Source: Sclerodactyla briareus
Taxonomy: Eukaryota; Echinodermata; Holothuroidea; Dendrochirotida; Sclerodactylidae
Length of the DNA: 64,000 bases
Reading direction: 5' to 3'
Assembly (NCBI GenBank): GCA_026419785.1
Contig: JAODTK010005745.1
Coordinates: 1 to 64,000, forward strand
The translations under genes and the position numbers were made by a program. The notes beneath the pieces were generated by a model. That model saw only the letters and a list, made by a program, of their open reading frames with translations. It was not told the DNA's origin and did no database searches. Positions 11,106 to 23,493 of the stretch are shown here, piece by piece (positions within the stretch are counted from its first letter, which is position 1; each line of letters starts with the position of its first letter).

Positions 11106-11586
11106 CTTGCTCCAAATCCAGACACCTTTGGTGGACAGTTGTCCGCCTCGGTACCACCCGGGCGTCCGAGATATATGGTGCAGTCACCCGGCTCTGGCCC
11201 ATAGGGGATTATCACTTTCCATAGTGAAGAGATTATGCAGAGGATACACTGCAGACCATCGTCTCCTCATCGGTTCGGTCGGATGGTGAGTTGGGGCGTG
11301 CTGATGATTTGGGAGATAGGCTACAAGCGCCATAGGATTAGTGAAAATAGATGATGAGGGAGTTTGGTCTCCAAGAGAGGGAACAGAAGAGACCTAGGTG
11401 ACTAAAAGTGAATATTGAGTGATTGCTGGCAATAGGGGCAGGGAAGGCCAAAAGTATTTTGAATAAGGTTCTACGGAGGAGGGATTCACAAGAGAGCAGT
11501 ATGAGTCGGGCGATTCTCGCTGTTTGGATGTGAGAACTCAGCGGCGAGAGTTCAGCCAATGCAATACCTCTTGTGATGTTATAATG
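11106..11586. other. Non-coding, nothing recognised
   Basis: Between the 77-bp array and a MITE. Reading frames here are short and lack splice-site context. Confidence 0.4.
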
Positions 11587-11972
11587 TTAAGGAATAAAAA
11601 AAAATCATTAAAAATCACTTTGTTCCAGGTGTATAGCATGATCGGGTGGGAAGATATGGATCACTCAAATTTCATTATAAATTAGTGGATCTGGGCAAAC
11701 TGGGCAACCTTTTTATGATGTCATATCTACTACTTATAAGGAAAGTTCAAAATATTTTCTTTTTCATAAAAACTGGTGATATGATGTCATCAAATGTTGC
11801 ATTTGCAAAATTGCCCCAAATTAGCAGTAGCTGATAAATTAATAATTCTTTAAAAATTTGTTAAAATTCATAACCGAGATGCTAGAAAATGGAAACCAAA
11901 ATTTGGTTGGCATGATTTTCAATACACAATCATATGACATGTGAATATTTTTTGGCTGGAGTTGCACCTTAA
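11587..11972 (+). mobile_element. TTAA-flanked palindromic MITE (copy 1)
   Basis: TTAA at 11,587 and TTAA at 11,969 bound a 386-bp element that aligns with 29,877-30,254 and 37,629-38,014. The inner part has inverted blocks around 'gatgatgtcatatcta' and 'gatatgatgtcatca'. The right end reads 'ggctggagttgcacctTAA'. The left terminus is diverged from its partner. TTAA target choice is typical of piggyBac-type transposases, none of which is encoded here. Confidence 0.7.
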
Positions 11973-12265
11973 CGATGTTAACAGAGTAACAGAAGAGTTA
12001 AAACCAAAAATGGTGTTGAATATGATGTTCAAGTTTGATAGTGTCAACTCACAGCTGGGACCACCCTTCCTACTGTTTTCTTCTGAACTCACCCCTTCCC
12101 CATATGCACCCCCTACTTTCTTCCCATGGGTGGAAGCACTTACTGGGAGCATAACAGGAATGAGAGCAAAACCTTCACAGGCTAACTAAAGTCATCTCCT
12201 CCTAGTTTTGAACCGGCAGAGTCAGCATTATCATTACAGGCATCAATGAATATTGAGTGATGTGG
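11973..12265. other. Spacer between MITE and LINE
   Basis: No feature beyond an open stretch on the plus strand without splice support. Confidence 0.4.
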
Positions 12266-14115
12266 GTACAATCTAATATAATAATAATAATAAAACGGCT
12301 CTTATATAGCGCGCCAAATGCCAGCTCGACTGGCGCTTAACAGAAGAAAGTCCCAAAAGGTAGAAACCGAAACATGCTAAAATTGAACAGAAATTACTAT
12401 GACAATCCAAAACAAGAAGAAAAATACAATCCTAAAAAACAACTCCAGATAAAAAACATGTCAAAAAATATACCAATTCAATAACTATATACAAGATATG
12501 CATGAGTAAGACGTTGGATTAATAAAAGATAGTTTTCAAAAGCCTCTTAAAAAATGCAAAGAGATCACATGTCTGCTATTATATGTAGTTGTTCCAGAGA
12601 TGAGGTGCGTCGACAGAGAACGCACGTTCACCGTAATTTGTTGCAACGCGTGTGGGATATCGAGAAAGTGCTGTGACGAAGACCGAAAGTGAGCGCCAGG
12701 GTGCGTAGCTTGAGTAGGCTGACAGTATACCGGGGCGATCCATTGAGTGATTATACGTGAGCATGCCATTAACTTGAATCAATACAATCTTTCATCGGTA
12801 ACCAGTGAAGCTCATCGAGTAGGGCATTGATGTACGTGATGCCCGCTGATACCAAGGACTAGACGAGCTGCGATGTGTTGGACAGTGGAGGCCTATCGAT
12901 CGCAGAAACTCGGTAACCCGTAGAGGAGACTTGTTCGCATCAAGCCGGATGTTACAAGGGGCATGAATTAGCCGCTCCGCTGTGGCACGATCTATAAACT
13001 TGCGAATACGTCCAATTCGAGATGGCATGATTGGCAGAGCGACACACGGTGTTGAATAGTGAGGTGAGAGTAAACATGCTGGTCCATGCCACACCTAGGT
13101 TTCTGCCCTCAGCAGATGCATTAGCCTCGAGGTCACCAACGTGAACCCCACAACAAAAAAAAAAAACAGGAATTGGGGTAATGGGCTCTTAGTAAACGTT
13201 GATGAAAAATGCAACATCCAGTCGTGGGCATCGTTAAAAAGTTAGCTTATTCGATGTTAAGTCCACGCCTTCACCCCATAATGCTCTTCTAATTGAGAAG
13301 TTGATCGGATCGACGAGTCGAGTGTGATGTATAGCTGGGAGCGCGGCATTAAATCATTGATTGTTCTCCATAAGATTTTATGAGATTTTCAAAGGAGCAC
13401 CATACATCGTAACGGAGAGGGCCAGTGAAGATCCTGTGGAACAGAACAATCCAATTTATGCTCGGTTGAGGAACAGTTCCCAATTTCAACAGACTGCTTT
13501 CGATCGGAGAGGTACGATGTAAAACACTGCAGAGCATTGCCAGTCCCCCCCCAAACCATATAGATGATTCAGCGCTGTAGTAGAATGGGTGGTCAACCAT
13601 ATCAAACTGCGCGACCGAGAGGTCGAGAAGAACGAGGATTACTTTCGGAACGTTGGTCAAGGGCACGAGGGGTTCGTTCTGTACTCGCAAAGGGCAGTCT
13701 CTGTACTGTAGTATTTACGGTATACAGATTGTCGAATGCCGTATAGTCCATTCTCAAGGAAGTAATCTTGGATCTGTGCGGTGGTTGCGCTCTCTCTATA
13801 ACTTTAGAGGTGAAGGTAAGATTAGAGAGGGTCTATAAATGCTCATGGATTCGGAATCCATTCCGGTTTCTTCAGCAACGGGGTGACGTTAGAAAATCTG
13901 TATGCGGTAGGGAGAAGTCACACGAGAGAAGGAGGGTTGAGATTACGAGTGCTCGGAGGAAGTAGCTCCGGTAGGGCATTCATTCAGAAGCGAGGTAGGA
14001 GATCGGATCCAGGAGCATGAAGAGAGGGTGACTTAATATGATGCCGGCGTACGGCTCTTAGGACACTTCACAGAACTTAGCGAAGGTTGTCAAAAAACAT
14101 GTGCGTAGGCAGTTT
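12266..14115 (-). mobile_element. 5'-truncated CR1/L2-type LINE remnant
   Basis: The element reads right to left. Its 3' end is an ATT/TAA trinucleotide tail (about 12,275-12,295), preceded by a short UTR with 'tggcgcgctatataagagcc', a motif of this kind of LINE tail. Upstream the reverse-transcriptase reading frame is recoverable in pieces from about 12,540 to 14,110. The apurinic endonuclease region expected upstream was not found, so the copy is 5' truncated. Its many frame breaks make it inactive. Confidence 0.8.
12540..14110 (-). pseudogene. Degenerate non-LTR reverse transcriptase
   Basis: Known non-LTR RT segments are visible in order along the minus strand, in shifting frames. Near 13,790-13,880 is a 'LKKP...RPLSNLTFTSKVIE' motif. 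Near 13,600-13,640 is 'VLLDLS-A-FD-VDH', the catalytic-core strand that carries the first Asp. A 'GVPQGS'-like region is blurred near 13,440. Near 12,800-13,060 is 'IRKFIDRATAERLIHA' with 'RLDANKSPL'. The C-terminal block 'APWRSL...YGERAFSVDAPHLWN' is at about 12,585-12,730. At least four frameshifts are needed, so the gene is broken. Family assignment to the CR1/L2 group rests on these motifs from memory of the family. A database alignment was not run. Confidence 0.8.
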
Positions 14116-14675
14116 GAGGACTCAGCCGTGGTGATGGAATGCCGTCTAGTTTATCTTGACCATCCGAATCTTGCACGAAAAAACACATATATTATATTGG
14201 CACTGAAACTTGGTGATACGGTTTGTTCATCTATTAAAATATGCATATGAACACTGTATAGCAACGGTAGGACATTCTGACATAACAATACATTAGGCCT
14301 TACGTAAGCCATACTATGTATATAAACTTCATCAGTGCACCTTCTGGAAGTTTTTTGCAAAAAGTGCCCGGGCAGTGTTTAGAATCAGAACGATAGGTTC
14401 ACAGGTCCAGTCGACGTCGTTGCCCACCTCACATGTGGGTTTTTCTCCACCTGATACCCACTTATCCCACTGTGACCTTCCTCAACCCAAAACTGTGATA
14501 CCTGAATGGGGGAGTACAAAGCAGAAGCAGAGGTCCCTCTTCTGAGAAAAGGTGATGTCTCCCACTCTTCATCCTGTTAACTTGACATTCTCATATCACA
14601 AACAACCACTCGTTAATTAGATTCCTTTTATCTCGCCTGAATGGAATTCAGTAGGAGACTTAATGGTCACTATGG
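14116..14675. other. Non-coding, nothing recognised
   Basis: The stretch upstream of the LINE on its own strand shows no endonuclease motifs. No other feature was seen. Confidence 0.4.
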
Positions 14676-15207
14676 CGTGTACGTGTGGGGTGTGTGTGTG
14701 TGTCACACTGTCTCATTAGCAGGATTCCACAAACCGTGAGGACGATCATGAGGAAATTGGTGTGTAGTACAGGGTGGAGGTACACGATTGATTAGATTTT
14801 GGGCAGCAAAGTCATTTAATTAGTTGGGTAATTAGTTTTTATGTAAATTATTGTAAGCTCGTTAGCAAAGATAAAGCAAGAACCGTATGTGCTGCAGTTA
14901 TGTAGTTAGCATGTGCGGACGGGATGAAGGTAGATTAACTGATTAGATGACCTAAAAATATGCTATTAAGTTTTCTAATAGCCCAATTATGTAATTGTTC
15001 AGTTGTCAGATTTCACGAACTTGGTGGATGTGGATTACCATGTTCCGGAAATTGGAAAGTGAAGTCAGGTCACTGAAGGTCATTATGTGTTAATTAGCAT
15101 AATATTTTGCAATTTCGGAAGTTGGTCTGCTGAACTAGTTGGTTGTTCGTGTAGTGAACAATACGAACCACCGATCGCACAAACAGGCGAGACACTTTTT
15201 GGCGATG
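14676..15207 (+). mobile_element. Family 3 repeat (TG tract, 'ttagcaggatt' head, hairpin end), copy 1
   Basis: The copy starts in a TG tract (14,689-14,703), then 'cattagcaggattccacaaaccg', 'gattagattttgggcagcaaag', 'ttaattagttgggtaattag' and 'cgttagcaaga'. Later it has 'gatttcacgaacttggtggatgtgg'. It ends near 'ccgatcgcac..caggcgagacactttttggcgatgcc'. Related copies are at 32.0, 48.3 and 56.5 kb, all on the plus strand. The end can fold through AGGCGA and TCGCCT in the best-preserved copy (57.8 kb). Confidence 0.6.
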
Positions 15208-15270
15208 CCTTTTTTTTTCCATCTTCGATTGTTGATCAGCTGCATCGTTGCTGCGGAATTGTGCATCAGA

Positions 15271-15690
15271 ATAGGCGAAGTGGTATCAGGATGCTTGCGA
15301 GCAAACATTCCGGGTCAAATTCAGCAGTAAGGAACGTTTTTCCTAGGGCTGTACTCACAGTTGCAATGGGCGAGGTCTGTCTTCATATCATGATCCGCCT
15401 GTAATGCCAGTGAACATTCTCAAGTTACGGATATTGGCAAATGAATTTTCGTGAGTCGGTGAGTGAACTTGGACTCCATCCTCCAGTTCTGAGAAATGGT
15501 GGGTCTGGGTTCACTGATAATTGTCCAGGTGGGGCATAAAGTGACAGTCTCGGGAGAAGGTTGGGATTGCTTAACCACATGGCCTCGATATCATATGAGC
15601 CATCAACGATCATATGGCCAGGGTCCTCTGATCGCCTTACTGGCTTCCTGAACCCGTAGAATTCAAATCAAATTCAAACCAAATCATCTG
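15271..15690 (+). mobile_element. S1 repeat, tRNA-derived SINE-like (copy 3)
   Basis: 'gcgagcaaacattccgggtcaaattcagcagt' near 15,297 corresponds to the S1 B-box region, followed by 'acgtttttcctagggctgtac', 'ttgcaatgggcgaggtct' and the 'gccagggtcctctgatcgcc' body. It ends with a run of AATCAAATTCAAACCAAATC (15,661-15,687), a SINE-like tail. It lies next to the family 3 copy. Confidence 0.55.
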
Positions 15691-18600
15691 TTTGCGAGGT
15701 GTACTTGGGCTATTTCCGGGACATCCACATTCACACAAGCTAGCTCTTCCTGTGAGCTTTTAGCCGGTGGGAGGCTTTATCTGATGGAATAAGAGATGAT
15801 AAAGAGACCTGTGCTAATAAATAGATGGAGTGTACAGGGCAAATCAGGGTGTGGTATAGTTACAGTGTGTAGAGTAATGTGACAACCTCGTTTTCATTAC
15901 CGGCCAGGCTGTATATTTAGTGGTCATTTAGGTTCCACTAGGCTCATTCATTTATTCCCGCATAGGCTTTTAGAATCGTGGGCACACGTAATTAGAATTG
16001 TAAATGAGCGGCAAAGAGTTTTGTGTCGCACTATACTTGATCATCCATGCCTATTGACCTAAAACAGCATTTTGCCAAGTTTTCCCGAATCCCATTGTTC
16101 GCTAGCCGAGCATACTCCCTGGGTAGTATATTCATCTCAACTGTGAACGTTTACTAATTAGCTATGGGGCAAGAACCCCATTCTCATTGGGTTGTGTGCT
16201 GGTGTGCAGTGGTAGTCCTGGTGTTGCAGTGTAGTCGGGCCTCCCATACATTTGTACCTCATATGAACAGTGGTTAGAGAGTTATTATGCGAACAGAACG
16301 CTAGCAAGCACCTCGTAGTAAAAGTTCTTTGGATCGGTCATGGCGTGAGGTGCTCTGTGGTCAGTTTAGGGTGATGCTGGTTTTGCATGTCGGTATTACA
16401 CTCAGTGGTGTTATTGGTTCAACACTCGCTGTGCCAGAAACTTGAGGCGGGCTTAAGGGAGACTAGAGCCTTCTCAAACATACACAAGGCTATTGTGATG
16501 CAGAGATCGAGGCTCTGTGTGTGGAGTAGTAAACTAGTGGAAGTCGAGCGATAGAATATTGAAGCTGATCAGAGAGAAGTTGGACAGAGTTGACAAAGTT
16601 GCAATAAGGGGGCGGGGATTTTTATAGGGTATCATTATTATTAATCAGAAGAAAATTTGTGAGAAGAATCAAGAACCAATGAACGTCCTACAAGTCTACA
16701 GACTCATTTCAGTTCCGACGTTGTATTTTATGGGAGGACACGATTATGTACAGTCCTGGATGATTCTTTCACCTGGGGTGAACTGGCTCAATATGAACCT
16801 GGTGAGCTCATCCAGTGGTGAACTCCCAAAATCGCTGGATCACAAAAGGAGAAAACTACATGACCATGGCTTCAAAACTACACGACATGGGGCCCAACTG
16901 ACACGGACAATAAGATCTTTTTGATGAATCTCATCCACTTTTCCATTTCCGTTTCCCTTTCAAGTGACTAATAAACATGTGATTCTAGTGTCTATATTTA
17001 CTTATATTCTTTATGCTGCTCTGGTGTCTCTTAAGACTTTGGATGCCTTGGTCGCCAACTCCATTCTATATTACGCTTTTTCTTGCAGTATTCTCCTATG
17101 CAGGCTTTGTTCTAACATCTCCAAGTTTCATGATAAAAAACTCTTGCCATTTTCATGCATACCGATTCTGGTCACATGCGGTGAACAACATCAGACTGTA
17201 TTCCCTCAATTCGCTGATGCTGTTTGCTTCCACCATAATGTGCCGTTAACTGAGGTCTTTCTCATCAATATCCATACGGCAATCTCATAACATGCTTATG
17301 GTTTGTAGCATATGGGCACGTCCTGTCCAATTTCCAGAGTATTCATATATTGAATAATTCATCTATTTCATATGACTATTGCCAGTCATATTGAACTGCT
17401 GTCATATAGTCAAGTAATTTTTTCGTTCGAGCTTTTTTCATTGTGTTGACATTATTGACTCTGTAAAATGCCAATAATAGTTAATCAGCGACGCCATTAA
17501 AATCAATGCGACATCAACCAACATGACTAATTCTTCAATCTTTCCCATTTTCTCTGCAATATGATTCAAACATACATCATTTTAGGGCACGAGAAGGTGA
17601 TCCTGTTGGTCGTATACCTTTCCGAATATGGGTCCTTATGAAGAAAATATCACAGTTAAAAAAGTTTGGTGTAGTGATTGATAACGATATACAAACAACA
17701 CATAGAAACTCTGTCATAGTCTATATTTTTAGAGGATTCATTCATGTTGAATAACCTTCCATAATATTCTTCCGCTCACGATTCAAAGCTTCTGTACCCA
17801 GAGATCGCACACATGTGTACTGATGCCCCTATAAGTTCCGCAGCCTGACGATGTAGAAATCCAGTTCGGGCACTAGCGCTGCATTCAAGACTTTGTCAGA
17901 ATGGTGAGATCTCTTATACAGTGTTCTGGTTTTACCTTACTCGTTTACCATTGCTAGATAATGTTGTAGCCTACATCCTTATACAATCTGTATCAGAAGT
18001 AGGCCAGTCGTCATAACAGGGGAATCTAACTTCTTCGTTGCCTGTTGTGAGGTCTCTTTGTCCCAGCTATCAGTAACTAGAACTTATACTCCTACTCCTA
18101 GCACTCCACCCCCCCCCAAAAAACCTATTGTTATTGACCAGAAATGTATTTGCTAGGCAAACCGCCCCCCAAATCCCTCACCCCAGAGTACCTTCAATGA
18201 CTCTCACTTTTGTCAGAAGAAAATATATACCACATGCACTTAGTGTTATTAAAATCTGACAATCTTAGGGTACAATGGTCACGAACTGAATTTTCTTTCA
18301 AAATTCATTAGGACTGATTCTATACATCACGGAATGCATCCACCAAAAAATCAATTTGATTATGGTGTTTACTGCGCTTTATTGGCCAAAGTAGTTCATA
18401 AAGAATGCATTGCCAGAACACCGCACATGAAATATTTAGAAAAGCAATAAAGGGGCAGGCAGGCGTTTCTACATCCACGCGCAAACAAATGTTGCACCAA
18501 AACGTGGTTTCCGAGAAAAAGAAGCGGTGAGTGTTGTTCTGTACAGATCCCCGTAGCTACTTTAGCTGTGCGTGAAATCGACACATCCGTACTCTCGCGT

Positions 18601-20419
18601 CAGTGCTCCATTCGGGCGTCTATGTTCAACATATCTTTTGGATGAGGCATGTTGGAAGGAACAGTTCATTGGCACAATCTAGCAGGAAGGCCGCTTTGAC
18701 TTCATGAGGGGACCTCTGCACCGTAAACAATCCATTTTGACTTAAAGTCTTTTGATAACATTCCCAACAAAAGTATGAAAAGTTGTTTTTCCGTGACCCA
18801 TTGTACTTTAAAGAAAATGCATAAATCAAACAAAAATTGACTCCTCCATTTTGTCGGGACCCAATTGAAGTCACTTAACCAGGCTTTGTTTGAATCCATC
18901 CAAGTCTGGTAAAATAAATACACATAAATTTTCAGATGTGATATCACAAACCTCGAAATGACCTCCATTTCGTCAGACCCAGGTCTGCATACACTAAGAT
19001 TGTCGAGGAAGAGAAAATTATGTGAGTCAGAATCATGTGGCATCACCCACTTTCACAACCCATCCAAGACATCTCTATGATGGACACGTGTGACCAGATA
19101 CCAAGTCAGTTGGACAAAGCGGTGGAGAGTTTTGATGCATTTAAGCTTTTGGAGCAGCTACACACCCACAACCATTAGATCCCCGGATACGTGTTGGATT
19201 GCAGGGGTATAGTAAGATACATATGTGTCTTGTTATCAGGCTGTGCCAGTTGGCTTGGCTTGGAATCTCTCTTGTTCCTGAAATGAGGTTGATGCTCCAG
19301 CTTGTCAGGAACCATATGCACCCTACTTACCTCCCTCCCCCCCCCACCCCCCTCCCTGTCCTCTCACGAATAAAAAAAATTGACTGTGCTCAGTGTTGTG
19401 GTTCGCATGGGCCGGTTTGCAGCTGCGAGTCGACTGAAATAGATGTGTTGTCAAAGGCTATGCGTGTATGCATGCATTCTTTTCAGGCCACAACAATTCA
19501 CCACACGATGTGAGAATGGTTTCAAATAACCCCGACATATCCAACCGGTACCAGACTTTACCATACACTTCCCCCACACCATGCTAGTCCACATGAACAC
19601 AGTAAAAAGTTGGCAGGTATGAACCAGTTTGTTTGAAAGCCTGGGCCAGTTGCCTAGTGACATTGCACATGAAGATAAGATAACTTGGCCTATTCCGAGG
19701 ATGGCTCAGTTCTGAGCATGCACATTTACAAACCATGACCTGCATCAGCTATGTCATCTCTGTGATATCTCGCCTGTTTACACCCAGATAGTGCACTGAT
19801 GAGATGGCATCCATGTCCCACTGAGGCAAGGATTTCCTGTGCGATATGATACAGAGAGGGCGTCTCAAAGAGCGTTGTGATGAAGATACGGAGTGCACTT
19901 GCCTGCGTCGAGAAGCCTTCTTCGTAGGGTAGACTATTCTTGAGATGTGAGAGATTAGAGGTGTGTCAACGCATATAAATACATACTTTAGGTGGTATTG
20001 CGGCCAGAAACGTTTCCAATAGATAAAAGACTAACGGCGCATCCGTTCATCTTGTCTTTCTCAAATTTACCTGTTCAACATCATTCAACTGATTTCTCCT
20101 TTTGATGCTTCTGTTAGTAGGCTGCAACATAGTAGAAGATACAGGCTAATGGCTTAAATGGTACAACCATTCAATAATCCTCACTCCTAAAACTAGACAT
20201 GCCTGGGGTTAACCGCTAAAATTATATCCCACTTCCAAACAATGGAGGCGGGGGAGGGTATTAAGGATCTAGATATCAACAAAGGAGGACATCAAGACCA
20301 AAAGAAGGGTTATATATAGCTGTGCTTTTGGGAACAATAACACGTACACACCCGCCAGGTGCCTTTAAAATACAACAAGTTAGTTAGTCTACGGAATGAC
20401 TTTTCATGTATTTGGAACA
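15691..20419. other. Long non-coding stretch without recognised features
   Basis: I found no exon with paired splice signals and coherent protein, and no member of the repeat families described elsewhere. Polypyrimidine tracts (for example 19,335-19,358) and C-runs (18,109-18,117) occur. A low-level similarity to the 115-bp array of 20.4 kb may exist at 18,740-18,980, but it is too weak to call. Confidence 0.4.
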
Positions 20420-20835
20420 AACGGTAGTTACATTCAAAAGTTTCGGTGGGAATGTGGCAGGTTTGAAAAAATCAAAATTTTTTCAGACTTGACCTTTGTG
20501 ACCATGAAACATATCATGGCCATGTTTTTGGGGAACCACTAAAGTCCACATTCTACCAAGTTGCATGTTAATCGACAAAGTAAGAAAAATTGCAAAACAT
20601 TTCTCAAAGTTGACCTTCGGTGAACTTGAAATCATGGCCATATTTCTCAGAACCATCTGAAGTTCCCACCCACCTAGTTTCGTGTATGGAAATATGAAAA
20701 ACTTCATTTTTTCTGCAATTGTACCATGGTGAACTTGGAAATCCTATTTTTTGGAACAATATAAAGTCCAGCCTAGAAAGTTTTGTGCTAAATGAACAAA
20801 CTTCATTTTTTGTCTGAAAATCGTGCAAAATAGAG
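20420..20835 (+). repeat. Diverged tandem repeat, period about 115 bp
   Basis: The phrase 'gacctttgtgaccatgaaa' (20,493), 'gaccttcggtgaacttgaaat' (20,611) and 'accatggtgaacttggaaat' (20,724) recurs every 112-118 bp. In between are 'aaagtccacattctaccaag' / 'agaaccatctgaagttccca' / 'ataaagtccagcctagaaag' and a 'ttcattttt' block. The copies are old and diverged. Confidence 0.7.
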
Positions 20836-21191
20836 GGACAAACAGTCATGGAACACTGTCGCTTCGGAACCCATCCAAGATTACTTGGGCAGAAAATGTG
20901 TGCCAGAAATGGGGTGTGCCAGAAGTGTGCCCAAGACTTTTGCACTAACAAGAAAAGCTTCCGCAGCGATGCGGATGTGGCGGTCACAGCGAATAATATC
21001 CTGTGGGGGTGATTACTCGAAATATTCCTCAGGACTAATCTCTCAGACAGTACGATTCACAAAGCAGACCCAATTGCAATTTTATCTAGTCTATTCCCAA
21101 TACCGAGTCAAGAGCCACTGAAAAAATATTACCAGAAGTTGCATTGTCAGTAATCAAGCATCTTGTGCTCGTTTCGCATATTTTTTTCTAG

Positions 21192-21320
21192 AGAAAATTC
21201 CCTCGAGAGTAAGAGATAATAAGCACATTCCTCAACACTGTGTGTGTGCTGCCCTCAAGGACCAAAACGATCTGGTCGTAAACTACGCCCTCAGGGTCCT
21301 GAAAGTCCTGCTACAGCATG
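21192..21320 (+). CDS. Candidate exon, helical-repeat-like
   Basis: The block follows 'tttttttctag' and ends at 'CAGCATG|gtatgt', a good donor. One frame is open throughout and gives a segment ending CAALKDQNDLVVNYALRVLK then VLLQHG, the spacing of hydrophobic residues being typical of a HEAT/armadillo-type helix pair. It ends in phase 1. An alternative acceptor at 'gccctcaag' (21,258) would leave only the last 62 bp. No family could be named. It may belong to the gene at 1,972 or to the exons downstream; the phase does not fit either cleanly. Confidence 0.45.
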
Positions 21321-21811
21321 GTATGTTTGTGAGAATGCTGACGAACTTGATAGTCACTTGGAATATGCACTCGGTCCATTGAAGAGGAAATCATGCAGTG
21401 TGCTATAGATCTCACAGTGCTTCAAATCCCCACTCCAGGGGCAGTGTTAATGTTCCACCTGCCATTCCTGGACATTACAATGAAGCTTGGAGGCACCCTT
21501 GAAGAGGTGATATCTGTGAAGCAATTTGATCATATCGAAAAAGCGCTATATAAGCACGAGATGATGGAAAATTCACTCTGAGCGTATTATAGACGATTGC
21601 ATTGTAACTTTCATCCCAAAGTGCTCTACAAAAAGTTTTTTTTGAAATGCACCAAAGAGAATCAGCTTGATAACATATAATCCCCTCATCGCAAAAATGT
21701 TGTTGTGGCAAGAATCTGCCAGTATTGTGGAATTTCCGACCATTCAAAATGATCATCTGATTGTCATAAATCTTAGGCTACTTGTATGGTGCAGGTAGTA
21801 TAGGTAAAAAA

Positions 21812-22008
21812 TACAATCCCGCCAAAATTAGTTGGCAACCCCTCCCCGCCACCCCGATTCAATGTTGTTTCTTCAAACTTGCAGGAGTTTCGATTACGGA
21901 CCAACATTGAACGGGGGGTGGGGGGGGGGGGGAGAGGTACCATGGACTGACAGACATCCTCCTGCTGGAAGCTATGCCAGTTGTTTCAACACATTTGGCG
22001 GGGATTGT
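21812..22008. mobile_element. Hairpin MITE with CAATCCCCGCCAAA ends (copy 1)
   Basis: Ends CAATCCCGCCAAAATTAG and ...ACATTTGGCGGGGATTG are inverted, flanked on both sides by TA. Inside, CCCCGATTCAATGTTG and CCAACATTGAACGGGG form a second inverted pair, so the whole 197 bp can fold back. A G-run (21,911-21,931) lies after the inner arm. A TA target duplication suggests a Tc1/mariner-like mover. No transposase is present. Confidence 0.75.
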
Positions 22009-22143
22009 AGATCCCCTATACAAAGCGTGCATGTAGCAGGGAACATCGGGGAAGTGGTGTGACGGACACGTGCTCCAACTTCAATCTGTAGGACACGTGT
22101 TGAGGTCAGTATATTAATACACGTCACGATAGTGTCGAAACCT

Positions 22144-22151
22144 ATATAAGT
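22144..22151 (+). promoter_or_regulatory. TATA-like box
   Basis: CTATATAAG lies 44-50 bp before the ATG at 22,194, which would leave a very short 5' UTR if transcription began about 30 bp downstream. No initiator or CpG cluster was identified, so this is a weak call. Confidence 0.3.
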
Positions 22152-22193
22152 GGACATATTACAGCCAACTTTCTATAAGCACGCTACGTCAAC

Positions 22194-22408
22194 ATGGCGA
22201 CGAAGGAAGGGGCCCAGACTTACGCCGTTCGCAGTGTCCGAAATCATTGAGAAAAGGGAATAAAGTCGCGCCCGGAACTACTGGCTAACGCCAACGCGCA
22301 GAAGAGCCATGGCAACGGACTGGCGAAGTTCAACACCAATGACATGGAAATGTCAAACCACGAAATGATTTACCTTTACCGCTATATCTCATATGTATCG
22401 AATTCATG
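22194..22408 (+). CDS. Candidate first coding exon, unidentified protein
   Basis: The ATG has a favourable context (aacATGG). One frame stays open for 71 codons except for a TGA at codon 19, to a donor at 'TTCATG|gtaaac'. The protein starts MATKEGAQTYAVRSV; after the stop it includes KSRPELLANANAQKSHGNG and NTNDMEMSNHEMIYLYRYI. Two nearby missing bases would instead give a smoother SEIIEK segment across the stop, so I read the stop as a sequence error, not a real termination. That is inference. A TATA-like box lies upstream. No family is recognised. It could be the start of the gene whose later exons follow from 25 kb. Confidence 0.42.
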
Positions 22409-23190
22409 GTAAACCTAAATGCAACTTGAGTTAACTAAGTAAAACTATATCAGAACTCTGGCTTTTGAAATGGTGGACCGTAGTTACCATAGGCATAGGA
22501 ACAAAAAAATAAAACCAACCAAAGAGACCATATAAAAAAATTCAAATAGAGCCTACAGCATTCGTGTGCCAAAAGTGCCATAGAACCTACAGCACAAACC
22601 AATGAATACTGTGCAGTGAATCTCATACCAAACAGGACACCGTTCCTGGCGTCACATAAATGTTACCCGGTAAAACCATTAGTCAATCACAGAATGTGAC
22701 GGGTGAGAGATTACCGTTCCAATAGCGCCGCCACAAAAGCTCCACTTTCATTGTACATAGCCAGTACTATTCCCCGGCGCCCCTCCAGGCGCGAATAGAT
22801 TGCAAGCTCTGGGCATTGATGCCATAATATTGTCAATTGTGTCTATGGGTGTGCTCTCAGAGTGCGCATGAAGAGCTTCCGAAACGCAACGAAAAGCAAA
22901 TTGCAGCATTGTGTCATATTTTAACAATACACCACTAGCAATTGAACGATGTCACGTCGTCCCAAGTTGATAAACACGGCATGGAATCACTACGCCGCGT
23001 TGCGTTTCGTGGTCACAAGTCGCTAGTCCAAAAAAACAAAACAATAATCTGTCCTTTCTTGGCTGCTAAGGAATGGTGACTCAAAGTTAAGATACACACA
23101 AAGGTACAACCAAAATGACAAACACAAGCTGCGCGGTAAAGTAAGTCGGCGTCTTCCCACATATAAGCATACATAGCATGCATGGGATTT
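22409..23190. other. Presumed intron or spacer, nothing recognised
   Basis: No repeat family or exon seen between the candidate first exon and the second MITE copy. Confidence 0.4.
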
Positions 23191-23191
23191 C

Positions 23192-23493
<302 letters not shown>

